Positions 26,001 to 41,000 of a stretch of DNA of 64,000 bases are shown here, piece after piece. The DNA comes from Pyrocephalus nanus (Eukaryota; Chordata; Aves; Passeriformes; Tyrannidae), in NCBI GenBank assembly GCA_038380795.1, contig CM076277.1:1703501-1767500 (forward strand), given 5' to 3'. The translations under genes and the position numbers were made by a program. Within the stretch, counting starts at the first letter, position 1, and each line of letters opens with the position of its first letter. A model generated the notes under the pieces. It did not search any database and was not told the DNA's origin. It saw nothing but the letters and a program-made list of their open reading frames with translations.

Positions 26001-29000
26001 GTAATTTTTATTGGTTTCTCCAAGAGAAAAGGTTGTCAGAGGAACCACAGCCTGTCCTCCAAGTGTGCTTTGTAAGCAGGCACACAGAAGTTGCACAGAG
26101 CAGCTCTGCACATACAAGGAAGAGCAGTTTAAAACATACAGTGTTTCAACCAAGAGTGAGATGTAAGAACTCAGGATCACTACCTAAAATTCATAAAAAT
26201 CATGAGATACAGAAATGGCTTCACCTGAGATTCCATTGATTATTTAGGTCAAGTCAGTTTTCTTCTCCTAACTACAGGTAGCAACTCCTCCTGACCAACT
26301 CCTGGACATGGAAAAAGAGTGAGGAAGATTGTAAAAGCTAAGGCTGCAAGGCAAGTAGCACAGCAGACTAGACAAGACCAGTACACTGACATTTTGGAGT
26401 ACAATATTAGGTATCTTGGTCAGTGAGACCCAGCAGCCAAGGTGACAGCTTGCTGACTTCCATCAAAATGTCTGTTCTACCATCACAAAAGTTCAGTGGA
26501 TACCTATATTATCTTCCTTCTTGTCTGAAGAATAACATGCCTCTTGGACACCTCTAATTAAATAATTCTGAGCAGAACCTGAAAGAGACTAAAAACAAGG
26601 AAAAGAGTCCTAGAGAACATACTTAGGAGAAGAAATGGCATCAAGCAGCCTGCCCTGCTCAACATTTCCCACTGAAGCAATAACAAGGCACATTGCAGAG
26701 CTTACAGGATCAAGGGGATCTCTTCAGGCAAAAGCAAGTCCAAGATGCAGAAATCTGAAGGCCATCAGGTGACATTTTCCCTGGTCCTCTCACTCTGAAG
26801 ATGCATTAGAACTTCAAAGAAAAAAGAAGGGGAGCCATCTGTGCCTATCTCTGTAACCAAACAGAGTCACCTGCCCTATTTATTGCTTTACAGCAGCACC
26901 AAAAGACAGAAATTCAACAAACCCCTGACTTCCACACAGGACTCTCAAAGGTGCCTTTTGTCCAATCAGGCAACTCACTGGTGCCTTTCTCTGGCCACTT
27001 ATTTACCTCCAGAGCTGCAAGACTGTAGAAAGGCGCAGGTTTTGTCTGGAAAGAATTACCAAAACCAGAAGATACTCCTTGATAAGACACCACACTACAT
27101 GCATGACCTTCCATTTGCAACAGGACTAACTTCTCTCGCAGGAATAAGTACAGAGGTTTTGTGGTGGTTTGGTTTTTTGATGCTGTTTTTGTTTGCTTGT
27201 TTGTTTTTAAGCTGGGGCTACTTTTGTAAGATAGAATTTGCTGTTCTGAGGACTTCCATGACTAGGGGTTGTACAAGACATCATCAGATCAGACAGAAAA
27301 CTTTTCCCATGGTTACACAGTAGCTGAGAAATAAGATGAGAGTACTTCATAATCTCTTTGGGAACACCAGTGCCCTAACAGACTTTCTGAAATACAAGCA
27401 GTTTGTTGCAGCACAGACTGAGAAGTCACAGAAACAAGCCCTTGTCCAGCTTTCCTGATTGCCTACCACTCTTGCACCACCTCAGAGAAACCCAAAATTA
27501 CAACACCAAAAATCCATACAAATCAGACAAGCTTCCCCAGGCCTCCCAGCTCAGCTCACTGTCATGAATTAACACTTCAGAACCCCACGGCCACCTTGAG
27601 CCCAGCAGTCTGTGGCAGAGCACAGGACATCATCTGGGCTCCTGCTGAACAAAACGGTGTTTCCTGTCCACTGGGGTCTCTCTTTGGCTTTGTGAGACTC
27701 AATTTTAGGAGATTTTTTTTTGCCAAGAATATGTTTTATCTTTTATGACACACAGGTTAATGCATCTCTGTCAGATATTTGAGCCCCCTGTAACACAGTC
27801 CTGGGGGAGGTCAAGGTACTCCATCATACACTGGATGTGTTTCTTGTCAATAACTGACACAAACACTTTAAGTTTTTAAACACTTCTGTTCCACTGATAG
27901 AAAAGTTTAGAGGGTCTACAAGACCACTGAGCACTCTGAAATGTATTTTATGAGTTGTGATTAAATTTGAGAAGATGAGATTAAAAAAACCCTGGAAATT
28001 TATCCTCAGCTTCTGGGATAGATCAAAACATCAAAACTGATGCCGTGGAGATGCAAATTTGCAAACCTTGCACACTTAAAGTGTCCTTTTTCCTCTCCCC
28101 TTGCCAGTGCAACTCAGGCCAATTTATAAAATTATCCCCTAAAGGACAAAGTGCAATTATTCATTACAACCACAACCAGGACCTTGTATTTAGGGCCTTT
28201 ATTTTAAAGCACATGGCTTTCAAACTTGCCCACTCCCCTACCCTGCATTACCACCTGCAGAGTGTGCCACCTGCTGCCATCCTCTGGACTGCCCCAGCCA
28301 ACCTGCAAGGACCAAGTCATGGAGACTCCCATCAGGGGTGCACAGGAGGCCCCCCTGTGTTTCCTAAAGCTGTCTATACAGGCACTATGAAGGCACCTGC
28401 ACCTGTGTCCCACCTCAGGGAAATCAAAAAAGGCACAAAAAGCCTCCTGACATCCTGGGCAGTGACACCTTCCCTGTTCTTGAACAGTGACATTGTGATT
28501 AAGCATCAGAACAGATTAATTTTTAGCTCAGGTGACACTAAATACCAGTTACAGGAACAGGAGAAATGTTCACAAGACACTGGAGACAAGGAGGCTTCAG
28601 CCTTCTCCCATGGAGTTGTTCCAGGCCTCCCTCCTAAGCCTGGAAGAATTATCCTCTTCCCTAGGATGAGATGACCCACAAGCAGTGAAGGATCTTCGAG
28701 ACCACCAAGCACAGAGCTGGGATGGGACACCACCAAGCACAGAGCTGGGATGGGACACCACCAAGCACAGAGCTTGGGATGGGACACCACCAAGCACAGA
28801 GCTGGCATGGGACACCACCAAGCACAGAGCTGGGATGGGACACCACCAAGCACAGAGCTGGGATGGGACACCACCAAGCACAGAGCTGGGATGGGACACC
28901 ACCTCAGCCATGCAGAGAGCACAAGAACTTACACCTGAGCACACCAAGGCTTGGTGACAGACAAGGCAAGAGCTTCCTGTGCCCTGGAACACTCGTGTCA

Positions 29001-32000
29001 CACCCCAGGTCAGAGGGTAACTCAGCATTCCCAGGAAGCAGATTGCATTCCCAGTCTTGGGTTGTGAGTCAGACAGTATTCACCATCCACAGCTGTGAGA
29101 TCATCTGCTGAGAATATCCAGCAATGTTTTCAAGAGCTGAAAGACCACACATCATCCTGACTCACAGCCATCCCCATGAACCAATGTTGTCAGGATAACC
29201 TGATGACTATCAGCAGTCCTGCAGAACGAGGAGGGTGTTAATGCCATCTTCACCCGCTGCCAGGAGAAGCCCTGTGTTTGCAGATCACCATGCACGTCCC
29301 ACTGCCTGGCAAAAAGGCAGCCAGAATTCAGAGGAAACAGGAAAATTCCTAAAGGATCAACCTGACAATGACTACACCACAGCCCAGAGGTTCACCTGTG
29401 AACAGCTACCAGTAACAACCAGATGTCTGAGATGTTTAAGCTGTCAAAGCAAGTTTGCCAACCCCATCCATGCACGATTCAGATCTCATCACTAACATGA
29501 ATAAGGACAAAGCCCCTTTTTTCTTTTCATGCATTCCTGTAAAGAATTCATGCTTTGTCATTTATTCAGTAACAGGACATACTGTAACTTTGAGTAGGTA
29601 GAATTTTCTAACAATGAGGTTATGTAAAAAAAAAAAATTAAACCTGACAAAGCACTTTTTCCTTCTTTAAGTGCCTTTTATGGACTCCACAGTAGGGACA
29701 GATTTTCTAGTTTCCAAATTACCAGCTGCAGATCTGTTCCTTTCTTTTCTTTCTCATGGCAAGGAGCACAGCAGAGCCAAGACCGGCAGCAACTTCCTAG
29801 ACCAGGGCTATTGTTACATATCCACACACCAAACAAATCAGTGCCCAACACTGCACAGCTTTTTTGAAGTCCCAAAACGGAGTTCAGCTTCCATTAGGAG
29901 CAAAACTCCTCAGGGGAGCTGAACAATGTCCTAGGAGCAAAGAGGTGTCATCTGCTGAGGTCCCAGTTGTGCTGAGGGCAGTGTAAGGTCTGTCAGCACC
30001 AAGTGGTCATTGAGAGTATTAGGAACACACAAATCACCTATGATGGCACTTCTTGCACACGTTATTAAGTCCCCTACTTGTTCCCATCTAATGAGGTTCC
30101 AGTCTCCTGGGAATTCTCCAGTCCTCAGCAAATACAGAGCCTCACCAAGGCCTGACATGGCAGGCACTCAGCTTTTGGCTTTCAGATTTCAGAAAACATG
30201 AAAGGCAGGAACTGCATTTTGCTGAACCTCAAAATAAAGATATTTTACTAAAAAATGAAAGCCACCAATTCAGAAAAAACTCAAAGTTGAGGTGTTCAAA
30301 TTCTGAGCTGCAGGTAGAAGGAGTGAAAGGAAGCTATTCCATGCCTTGTCCCTTGGAGTGGTCTAGGTCAAGAAACAGCAATCTTTGTTAAGAATACCCA
30401 TTTGCAGGTACTTTACATAAAATAACATGGACAGACACATCTGAAGGAGAAAACTGGCACCTTCAGAGAAAGCTGTTTACAGTAAAGTGTCTGTAGGGCA
30501 CAAGTGACAGTATGTGATGACAGACTTCAACAGTAAACAAAGGGGTTCTGCAGCAAAAGAGAAGGGACCACAAAGAAAAAAGCCTCTCTTGGGACTAATA
30601 TAGATGGGCACTAAATCCAGTTTTACTCCAGTATTTTATTACAGCAATCAACAAGTAACAAACTGACAAAAATTTTCAGAGATACTCCACCACATTCAAT
30701 TCCCAAGAGAGAAATCTGACAAAAAACTCAATTTGAACTGTCAAAACCTTAAATAACTCCTCTGTCTAACACCAACACTGAGCAGTGTCTGCAGCCCAGG
30801 CCCAAAACGCTTCCTCGGAGCTCCAGCACCCCCTAGTGCAGGTCTCCATTCTCCTGCTCACCAGAGGGCAGGAATATCTGCATCTCCTCTAGTCCAGGGG
30901 GGCACAAAATCAACTGTGAGAACAGTTCTTTCCTGGAGACCAAACAGCAGCAACTTGTGGAGGTAAATGTTGTAACAAGGGTGTGGGGGAGGAGCTGCCT
31001 CGTCAGGATTTCATCAGATTTCTTGATTAATTAAAGAGGAATTACCTGAACACATCCAGCAGCCTTAAAGCCCCAGTCACTCTATTCAGGTTGATTCTGT
31101 AAGGAATATCTAAAACACAAGCAGCAGGCATTGGTAGTTCCTTCCCCTCTGTTCAGAGCCACTACAGAACTTGAGAGAGCTACCTGTCAAATTTGCCACT
31201 GCAAAGGCAAGATCCTTCTCTGGAAAGAGGGAGAGACAAATCAGTCCCACATCAACCTTTCCAGCTCACTCAAGCCTTGATGCCAACACCAAGTGGCACA
31301 ATTTACATTTCAGAGGTCAGAATTTCAGAGTCTCCACTTTAGTGCAAAGCAATCATATTTAAATTGTTCCTTCCCACACGCCACAACACGGTCACTGAAG
31401 ACCTCTTACATCCAACTTTTTTATGTGTTGAAATTATAATTTTAAGCACTGCATGGAAAAGGTTTTGCTACTGTTCTGAATACTGCAGATTTTTCTGGAA
31501 CTTTAGGGACAATAAGTATTTTCACTTGATACAGAGTAACAGACCATCTCCCCCGCTTATTTCTGTGTAGCAGAAACAGTAATGAGTCTCAGAACTCTAA
31601 AATAAAAACTGGTCAAATAAGGACTTAAGTGTGACAAAGCTTCTAAAGCAAGAGCATCTCCAAGCTTTTGGAATAAAGAGATTCTCAATTTCTAAAGCTT
31701 TATCTGTTAGAAACATCCACCTTTTCTTAAGCACTAAAATCAACCTAATACAATGAAGTACAAGAAAGGGACATTTGTAGCAAAGGTAAAATGATTTAGG
31801 TATTTTCTCTTTTACAGAAGGACTGTAAGGATGAAAAGTGGACCTACCACATCCTGGACTGAATGATGGATTCCAAAGCCTTCCCTCTAAGCAGTACATC
31901 CTAAAATGCCTTCAGAAAAGGTGACATAAAAGCATTCAGCACACAGAAAGTCTTGCTTGGCAGACTTGGCTTCCTACATGTGCCATCAAGGCAGAACAGA

Positions 32001-35000
32001 ACTTCAAACCCAACAGTTTGAGCTCATAACCCCATTCCTCTGGTTTGGACTGTGTGGTACCACCACAAAAACCAGAGAAATAAAGAACACACTACTGGGT
32101 TACAAACCAGTGGCACTCAGTGTCAGCCACATGCTGTAACTAATATATAGTGACATCACTTTTCCTCATCAGGAAAATCCTCAGTGTAGCTTCACACCAG
32201 CAGGCTCTGAGTGGAAAGGTGAGTGGAGAACTTTCCAGCCCACCTTGATGTCAGCACACCCCAGGGGCTGTGGGCAGGGAGAGCCTGGCAAGCACATCAT
32301 GGAAATGATCCAGGTGAAAAGTATCCATCCACAAATGGGGAATGAGAGGGGTGGGGGCTTAAAATAAGCAAGTACAGTTACATCCCAACACCACGAGGAA
32401 TGATGAGATGATGACATCAAAGCAACTGTGTGCACTTGGAAAGGATAAATGGCAGGGTCAAGACCTTGAGTCACTAATCAGTACATCCAAGACAATCCCA
32501 GGAAAACAACTCCACAAATCAAAATAATTATGCAGTTGGAATGAGCCTAACAGAAGTCTGGTTACAGAGAAGCACCTGAGATGCACAAAGCCTGATCTGG
32601 TCCCTGTGCAGTGTCAGCAGCCAGTGCTCACACTGCTGGTCCCAGGTCTGTTCCTCGAGGCAATATTTGGGCTCAGTACAACATACCCAACTCAACACAT
32701 CCTAATGTATCTAAAGAAAACTATCTCTACCTAATCCAACCTTATCCCTTCGCAGGATTTAAAGTTACAGAGGTATTTGGGGGTTACATGTAATAACGGT
32801 AGGTAAAGTTCCACGGATCTTTTCAGGAACAAGCAGGAGCACCTCAAGTGAAAAATCATTTTCTGGGCTCATAAGAAAAGCAGCCCTGAAGCAAAGTAAG
32901 ACAAGGCATCTTCTGCTGTGGGGAGCTGGAGCTCTGGGAGCAACTTGCAAGACTGAAATGCTTTAACAGAATATTAATGAAAGATCAAATGCAAAGAAAA
33001 AGACACTGGGGAATTCAGCAAGCAGAAAGCTGGATTTTATGAGAGGCTCCATGAAAAGGCAGAAGACACGACCGGTTTTATGGGCCCACAGCACAAAGAG
33101 ACATCTCAGTCCCCAAGAGCAAAGTCTGGGCAGGTTCTCAGCAGCACCACTGCAGCTCACACCACACCGACACTGCCACTCCAGGGCCGTGCCAGGCACC
33201 GGGCACAAAGCGCTTCAGGGAACGAGGGGGAAGCAGAAGTGAATGTGACTTTGCAAACTGCAAAGGTTATAACTTACAAACAAACAAAACAAAGAGAAAG
33301 TGTTTGGGGTTTTATTGCTAACTATTAAGTTTTTATTCCTTTCCATTACCCATTTGTTATGTGAGGATCTTTTTTAAAGCCCATCTGAAACAACTGCATT
33401 TGTTCAATACTAGGACTTCTCAGCCCACAGAACAGTAAGTACTTCAGGAACTGGAACTGGATTTCTAGCCAGGCATATGCTTGAAGGCAGCCCATGACAT
33501 GTAAAGAGCAAGGAAGAAATAGGACAGAACTGGAGGTACTCAGACTTTTTCCCCCAATACAAAAAAGGACAGAAGTCTTCAACCAATACTATTTGTCAAG
33601 CCAGGAGAAAAATAAAAATCGAGTCAGACACTCAGGGAATTGTATTTTTTAAAAAAGGAACAGAGGTTTAAGGTGCAAGTGAGTTACTACAAAAAGTAAG
33701 AGAAGATGCACAGTGAGTTCTTTACCAGAATATGATCTGTTTTCCTAAAGAAGGGAATTTCTTCAGTATTATCTTCTCTAAAACAACATGTGCACACATT
33801 ATTTTTTCTCCACACAGAAAAATGCTAAGACTGAGCCCTAGAAAGACTCCTTCAGCCCAAAAGAAAATGCCTTTCTGTTCTTTTCCACCTGCCCTGCCTG
33901 CTGCTGTTTAACAAAAAAGGAAGAGATCAGCACCATACTTACACAGTGACCCAGCTGTGCTCCGTCCTCTCTTTGACCTTTCTTGATTAGCTTTTTCAGA
34001 AGCCAAAGAAGCTCTGGTTTGAATATTTCTTTTTACAGGGTTCTGCTGTGACTCTGCAGCCTTCTCCACTCCATGAAAGTATTTCATGTGATAATGCAAT
34101 AACTTGGCTTTGCGGAAGGATTTGGAACAGTCCAAGAACTTGCATCTAAACTTGTGATCCTGGTCAACAGTTGCAGCTTTTTTTGATGCAAGAAAGTCTG
34201 TTCTCCTACAAGGTTTTGTTACTGTAAGAACAAAACAGATAAATTCCCCCATGCATTTGCTACATTTATCAAATGGTTTCCTGAACTTAAAACATTATAA
34301 AAAAAAAAAGTTAAGTAAGCATGCATTCAAACATATTAGCCATGAAATGCTAAAGACAAACTGTTAATGCTTCATCTGCCTTTAAGTTCAATGGGTTCAA
34401 AGGGAAAACTCTGGCCTACACTGGTCTTAAAAATTGGTTGTCATGACATCAGTATTGGTATGAGTTATTGTTAGAAAAAAAACATTTTGCTTCCCTGAGT
34501 CCCTTGCCCAACAGCTGATACCAGTGTACAGTGCTCCTACAGATAAAAGACTGAATCCCACAGAGATTGTGTCTCTAAGTAATGTTCTATGAAGTATTTA
34601 TACTTTTTAACACTTTCCAAGGAAAACAGTTCTGCTTCTCTGCTAACCATTACTTTGCTACTGCTTGCTGGTTCCCACCACTGAAGCCTGGCTATTTCCA
34701 AGGACAATGGAAGCAATATGTCAGAGAAACATTTTTTTTTTTCCAAGTAAAATTGAATTTAGTTCAATTTTGGAGCAGTATGAAAGCATGAAAGCAAGCG
34801 AAAGGAAAACTGCCTGCTACAAAACGTTTCCTATGAGCTATAGTTACTCAGTTTCTCAAAAAAAGCAGGGTAAGCTTTCAGGCTCACACAGAAGAACATT
34901 TTAAGGCACTTATTTTCCAGAGCACTGCCCCGCAACTTGGGGCTGTATCTAAATTGACCTGGTAAACTCCTAGTTCCTGTTTTACCATTTCAGAAACTTT

Positions 35001-38000
35001 TAATTCAAGTTTTTGCTAAGAAACACACAAAAGCAACATTTTGAACTAAATCAGATTACTGTCACCAGTAGCTGTACTCAATTCAACACAGGAGAGGTAG
35101 AAATTAGGAATTAAAGAGCTCAATGCAATTATCCATCACTAATACACACACACACACAATCACAGAATCCCTCTCCAGCTAGGAGGCAATTTCAAAAAGG
35201 TCTCATTTCTAAGAAACAGCTTCCAAAACAATTTTTTTCAATTTTTTTTGCCAGCACTCAAATATAATTTCCATATTTATAAGTATTTTCAACTTGCAGG
35301 ATTAAGCAAGAAGTGTTTGAAGGCAAGACCCAGGCCTGGCAACGGTGACTGAGCATGAATGAAAATGAAGCAGCTGAAAACAAGGCACAAAAGGACCCAG
35401 AAACACCATGAACAAGAAGAAGATTTTCTACAAGTGAGCAGCAGGAAGACACTGGGGCACAGGCATGGTAAGAACGTGCTGACAGAGACACCAGCAGGGC
35501 TGCAGCAAAGCCAGGCTACTGAATCACACCTGCAGAGTGACAGAGGCTGCCAAACCACAATGGAAAAGCTGCACTGGGAAAGAAGGAAAAAGGATTTCGG
35601 GGAGGCTCAGGGCAATGGCCGTGGGTTCAGGGAAAGCAAACACAGAAAAGGTTCTCTTGACTGCAAAGCTAAAATCCAGCATTCTATGAATGCTGAGAAG
35701 TTGTTACTGTTTAATTACTAACACAAAGATAGGAAAATAGAACTGCAGCAGAAGGGAGTGATGGGGTCCAACGACTTAGCAAAAAAACATTAGAGAGATG
35801 ACAAGGGAAACTGCTGTACCACCACCAAAGTGTCAGGATGAGGCCCTGCATCTGAGCTCAGAGCATTTCCCCTTCACTGAGCTGGACAGACTCTGGAGAA
35901 CACACAGGGAATGACTTTACCTGATCAGCTACAAGGCAGAAGAGAGGACAGGATCATGTTAGCTGAGGCTTAGAAATAAGAGATGACAAAGGCATGGGGC
36001 AAGAGGAGAGAAAGCAGACAAAAAGCTTGCTGCAACATGCCAAAGGAATGTATTCAGAGTAACAAAAATGCAGAAAATCCCACACAATTTGAAATTGCTT
36101 CATTTATTCCCATCACTGCCCCATTTGGGGGTGTTTTCCCTCTTTACCAGTAACACAACAGAAGTGGCTGTCAGCTGGGCACAGCAGGCAGCTAACACCC
36201 AACTTCCCCACCCAGGGCAGCCTCTGCAGAGCCTGCACTCCCAGCTGAGTGCTGTGACAATCACTTCCTACACCAACACCTGAAGGGGCAGTTGCCATCC
36301 TTACAAAGGGAATTTTTTGCTCACAACACATACTACTAAAACTGCTTTCTATAGAGAGAAGGTTTTGCTGTATTATCTTCAGATTTTCAGGCCTTTTTCC
36401 GAGGAGCTTGGTGGGTGTTTTCCTGAGCACAGAGTGAAGTGAATGGTAAGTTCACAACTGCTATTTCTTTTCCACGTTTATAACCAAAATTAAAACTCCT
36501 CATCTGGCTTTCCATTAGCCATTACAACACTAAGCACAGACACTCAAGGTCAAGCATCAGTGTCTGCTTTAACTTTTAAAAATATCCCTCCAGGGTTCCA
36601 GTGAGGAAACCCCTGAGTTTTCTCGGGGCTGAATGACCCGAGGGTCACACCGAGCATCGAGTGCACAGTAAAACACAGTTTTCACACTGTGCTTTGGGCC
36701 ACTTCTCACCTCACTAATTACTTATTTCTTTCAACATATTTCTTCTGAAATCTTGTTTTTCCTGGGCTCACCAAGTGTTCCTGATCACCATTTAAGCTCT
36801 CAAACTAAGTTTCTTCCTTCATTTTCAAAAACCTCTTTCTTTTGAGATCTCAGTTGTGAAACAAAACCCAGACTTGCTTAATTGCTCTTCTCAAACCATT
36901 TTAGGTAAGGATGGAGCATTTCCAGTGCATCCAGAATCCATACAAGGAGATGCCTGGTGTAAGAAACACATCCAGCATCAACAATCACAGGTCATTACAC
37001 ATTTATAAAGGTGTGATTATTCTGTAACATTACTTGGTGATGCAAGAACTACTCAAGACTATGCTTCCTGTGACCTCCACTCATTGTTTTCTCCCTGTGC
37101 TGGAACTAAACAGGTGTCCATGAGAGCAGGGAGGTCTGTGCTGCTCAGTAAGGGGGTGAGTGAGCAGAGCACCATCTGCCCCTCCATGTGCCCTCACAGG
37201 GGGCCAGGAGGGAGGAGGTAAAGGTTCTACCTGCACTCTGAGGTGCATCTGCAACACTGTGACCAGATCGTGGTGCCTCACTGTAAGGAGCTTTAAATCA
37301 GCAAGGCAGGAAGGACTTTATTTACCTACCACATTGTCAAGCTCCAAGTGACAACTTCTACCCTCCCTTGAAGGGCTCAAAGCCTGCCCAAGTGAGCTGC
37401 AGGAGGACAGCAACTCTCTCAAATAAATGCTTCTCTTTAACTGAAACCAAAGCTAAGAGCAACAAAATCACAAAAACAGGTGTAAGTAGAAGGCAAATGG
37501 AATCCCCGCTGCCTGTCTATGCAAATAAAGAAGTAATTTTAGGAGTGCTGGGAAATACAACTACAAACACGACAGCAGATGTGTGCAAAGCAAAGGCAGC
37601 TCACCTGTACAGTCCAATCAGTTTGTGAGAGTAAACTCACAGCTCCTGTACAGGGCTTCAAGCCTGTTTTCAGACATGTGAAACACAGCTTTGACTCGCT
37701 GCAAACATTTGCTACCAAACTTGCTACCAGCTTTTTAGAAGAAAACTTGATTTAGCTAAACTCTCATCACCCTTTCTGGTCCCTTGTCCTTAGAGGCACC
37801 AAAAGCCATCAGAACAGGATTTGTATCTTCTAGTACATGAATTAGGATTTTGTTGGAAAATTTAAAAAAGCAGTTTAAGTTTTGACAAGAAATGCTGTAT
37901 TGGCCTTTCAGAACACCTTACAGACATACACATTTTAAAATATATGATCATAAAAAGATTTCAGACTGTGTGTGCTGTTATATCTGCAACTACTGTGAAT

Positions 38001-41000
38001 CTTGAATCATCTACCAACCAGTCACTGAAAAAACACCCTTTAAAAACTACGCTATTGTCCTTCAAAATTCCTGATACTCAAATGCTGTAAAAATCATTGT
38101 CTTCCTATAAACCATGCAGGGTAAAACTAGTACTACCCAGGTGCATCACTCACTAACAACCCTAACATATAACACTGAAGAAAATAAAGGTTATTAATGT
38201 TATTTTGCAGTATTTTCCTACTTTCCTAGGAACAGGAAGAATCATTAAGTGACTAGAATTAAAGCCTACAGACAAATAAAAATGTTAGTGTTGGGTTACA
38301 ATATTGCACTTGTTCTACTATCAGAAGTTACTGCTGAGCTGAACTTCCATGCTGTATTTTTTGGGAATCCTGCATGCAATAAACACCCCATTTTCCACCC
38401 ACACCACCTACTCTGACAATGCACTCCCTCCCTTCCCAGGCCCCCAGCTCTGTTTAGTACACAGGGCAGACAGTGCACAACAAGCACACCTGTCTGACAG
38501 GCAGTTCCATCTGGAGCCGTGCATTCCTGCTCCCTCCATGATCACCCACAACACCAGCTCGCTCAGCTCCCAGCCTCCAACACCAGCTATTTTTAGGACA
38601 ACACACCCAGGCTGTGTGACACACCCAGCCCTTCCACGAGGGCAGGAAGCCACGGGAGGCATTTTCAGGTCGTACCCAGAGGGCTCTCCACACCCTCCCC
38701 ACCAGCAGGTGAAAGCCCAAGGCCTGCTGTGCCCCACGAGGCAGCTCAGCAGCCCTGCAGGCACAGGAACGATCCCATGACAGGGAAACACAGATCCACA
38801 CTTAGCTACAAACCACTGATCTGTGATAGAATCAGTGAATTTTAAAACCCTTCTCTCAATGAACTGCTGGTTAACAGCATTTTTAATGTTGATTAAGTAT
38901 GGAAATGTAGATCTTTGTACTTTGATTTCAGGTGACAGTATTTACTCAGAAAGACTCGGTAGTTTTTATTCCTCATCCTTACAAGTTCTCTCCAATAAAA
39001 CAGCTGCTTGCCACATCTGGAGGTCCATCCAGCTGCATGTCTGGCATTTATAACTGTACATGAGATGGCTTTAATTAAATAAAACAAAATCCATGCTCAG
39101 AAGTGTGGGGTTGTACATACCACCACCATGCTGAACTTCAGGTCAAAATTCAGTATGAGTGCATATTCCTAAATTAATCCAGCTTGCTCAAGTTCTGACA
39201 CAAGTGTCAGGAACCAGAGTTCTGTCAGAGCCTTTGGGCAGCTGTTCCCACAGCCTTCCTGCTTGTGCCTAAGGAAGGAAGCTCAGGAGAGGGGCACGTC
39301 CCACACCCCCACCAGTGGGACTGACACCACACACACTGGTGTTAAACACTCAGCTGGAATTCTCCCCAGTTTAAGCCCAAATTACAAATCCTCAGCAACA
39401 GCTGAAGGACACCAACATCAAAAGAGTTCCAACAGCTAAATAGTAAAAGACCATTCCCACATCCCACCCGAGCCAAGGGAAGGGGTCAGCTCCTCCCTGC
39501 ACTGAGGGGGCACATCAGTGAAGGGGAGAGGACACCCCAGGCACTGCGAGAGGGGCTGTGCAAGCAGCAGGGCAACCTGAAACGACCAACCAGGAGGGCA
39601 GCCAGCACACAGACATCACTCCAGCACTGCTGAGCAACTGTGAATCTCTCCAAACCCTCTGCTCCATTTCAAACTCAGCTTTGCTGATAGAGCATAAACT
39701 AGGAAATGTGTAGTTCAAGTTTCCCCACTTAGCTGTAGATGCAAGGATTGAAGTTATGAGAAATAATCACAGGACAGCATCACATTTTGACACAGTCTAC
39801 CATCTGCATAGGAAATTTTAATTTGAAAAAGCAAGGTAGGAACACTCCCAGGTAAGAGAAAATAGAATATGTATATATTATTAAGACAGACACTGAAATG
39901 TTTGAACTATTCCATAAATTTGCACTAAAGCCTTTAAATAGTCTAAACATAAGGATATAAAAATGCACAATCAGGATTCCCAGCCAGCAGTAACAGCAAC
40001 GTTACCACACACCTGCAGCACAGAAAGGGTAAAAGAACCTGATTTTGAAGATGTTAGTCCAACTTAATCCAGAATTCCAAACACTGAAAACAAGCACTTG
40101 TTAACTTCATCACTCATGCTGAAATTACACCCACTCATTTAAAAATTATGATTTCCACTTTTAAGAAGATCACTGTCCATCGCCAAAGCATAAGATTAAA
40201 ATCGAGTGCATAAATAATAAAAATGCACATTTTTTACCTACACTAACACTGCAAAACTGCACAGGGTTTGTTAGGAACACTTGTACAAGCACAAAACATC
40301 AGTTGCCTTAAGAAATGCACCAATGTTAAATATGAAAAATCTGAACCTGTAGCAGCAGAAGGTTCTTGAGTTCTGGCAGTAACAGAGGAAGACTCAGTGT
40401 CTTCTGCTTTTCCTTCCTGTAAACTGGCATCTGTAGCGAGTGCTGCTCCTGGTGACGTGTGTCCAGGTGATCCCTGTTCACTGAAACTTTGGTCAGGTTC
40501 AACAGGAGTTTCTGACTGGGCTGGAGTAAGAAAAACATTTCCACTGAGTCAAATGCACACAAAATCACCCTGCAGAACACTGGGGGGGTGTTCATCCAGT
40601 GCATGCAGAACAATTCCCATCCCTGCTCTGACTGCTGGCTCCTGGAGTCACACACCACACAGCTTCCTGCAGCAGCTCTCTAAATTAACAGCTCTTGGGC
40701 TAAGTAATTGTTCATGGCCCAAAATTGGACAGGTCTCCTCAAACCACATCAGAGCTCCCCCAAAAGGGCACAAAAGGGAGTGTTCTCTCCACTAAGTCTG
40801 AGATTCAAACACCTCATTTGATGCTTTTTGGGTTCAACAGGATTCAACTGTAAGAACTGTTCAGCATTTGGGTTGTTACTTCTTCAATCTGAAAGTGCTG
40901 AAACTTTGTAATTACCTCATTTTCATAAGCATAACCTGCATTTCCTAAAAAAAACCCCAAAAACAACAACGAAGAAAAACTAAAACCCCCCAAAACCCAA

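Larger units (their letters stand above)
22361..33942 (-). other. Largest PHF20 intron (11.6 kb), between exons 9 and 10
   Basis: Holds two minisatellites (22944-23141 and 28700-28903), poly(A) runs near 24243 and 29627, a GT-rich stretch around 27155-27215 and a CTCF-like motif cluster at 30823-30906. The longer open frames here (for example 28045-28674) have no domain or splice pattern and are treated as chance. Confidence 0.7.

Noticed and set aside
27270..27300. snoRNA C-box-like sequences in PHF20 introns
   Set aside because: Isolated TGATGA matches occur on the minus strand, but no paired D box with terminal stem at the right distance was found.
28045..28674. 209-residue open frame in the large PHF20 intron
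   Set aside because: No domain, no splice support, and composition like the surrounding intron.
28506..29111. Open frames with repeated [15 protein letters not shown] or [14 protein letters not shown] peptides
   Set aside because: By-products of the 28-bp minisatellite cycling through all three frames.
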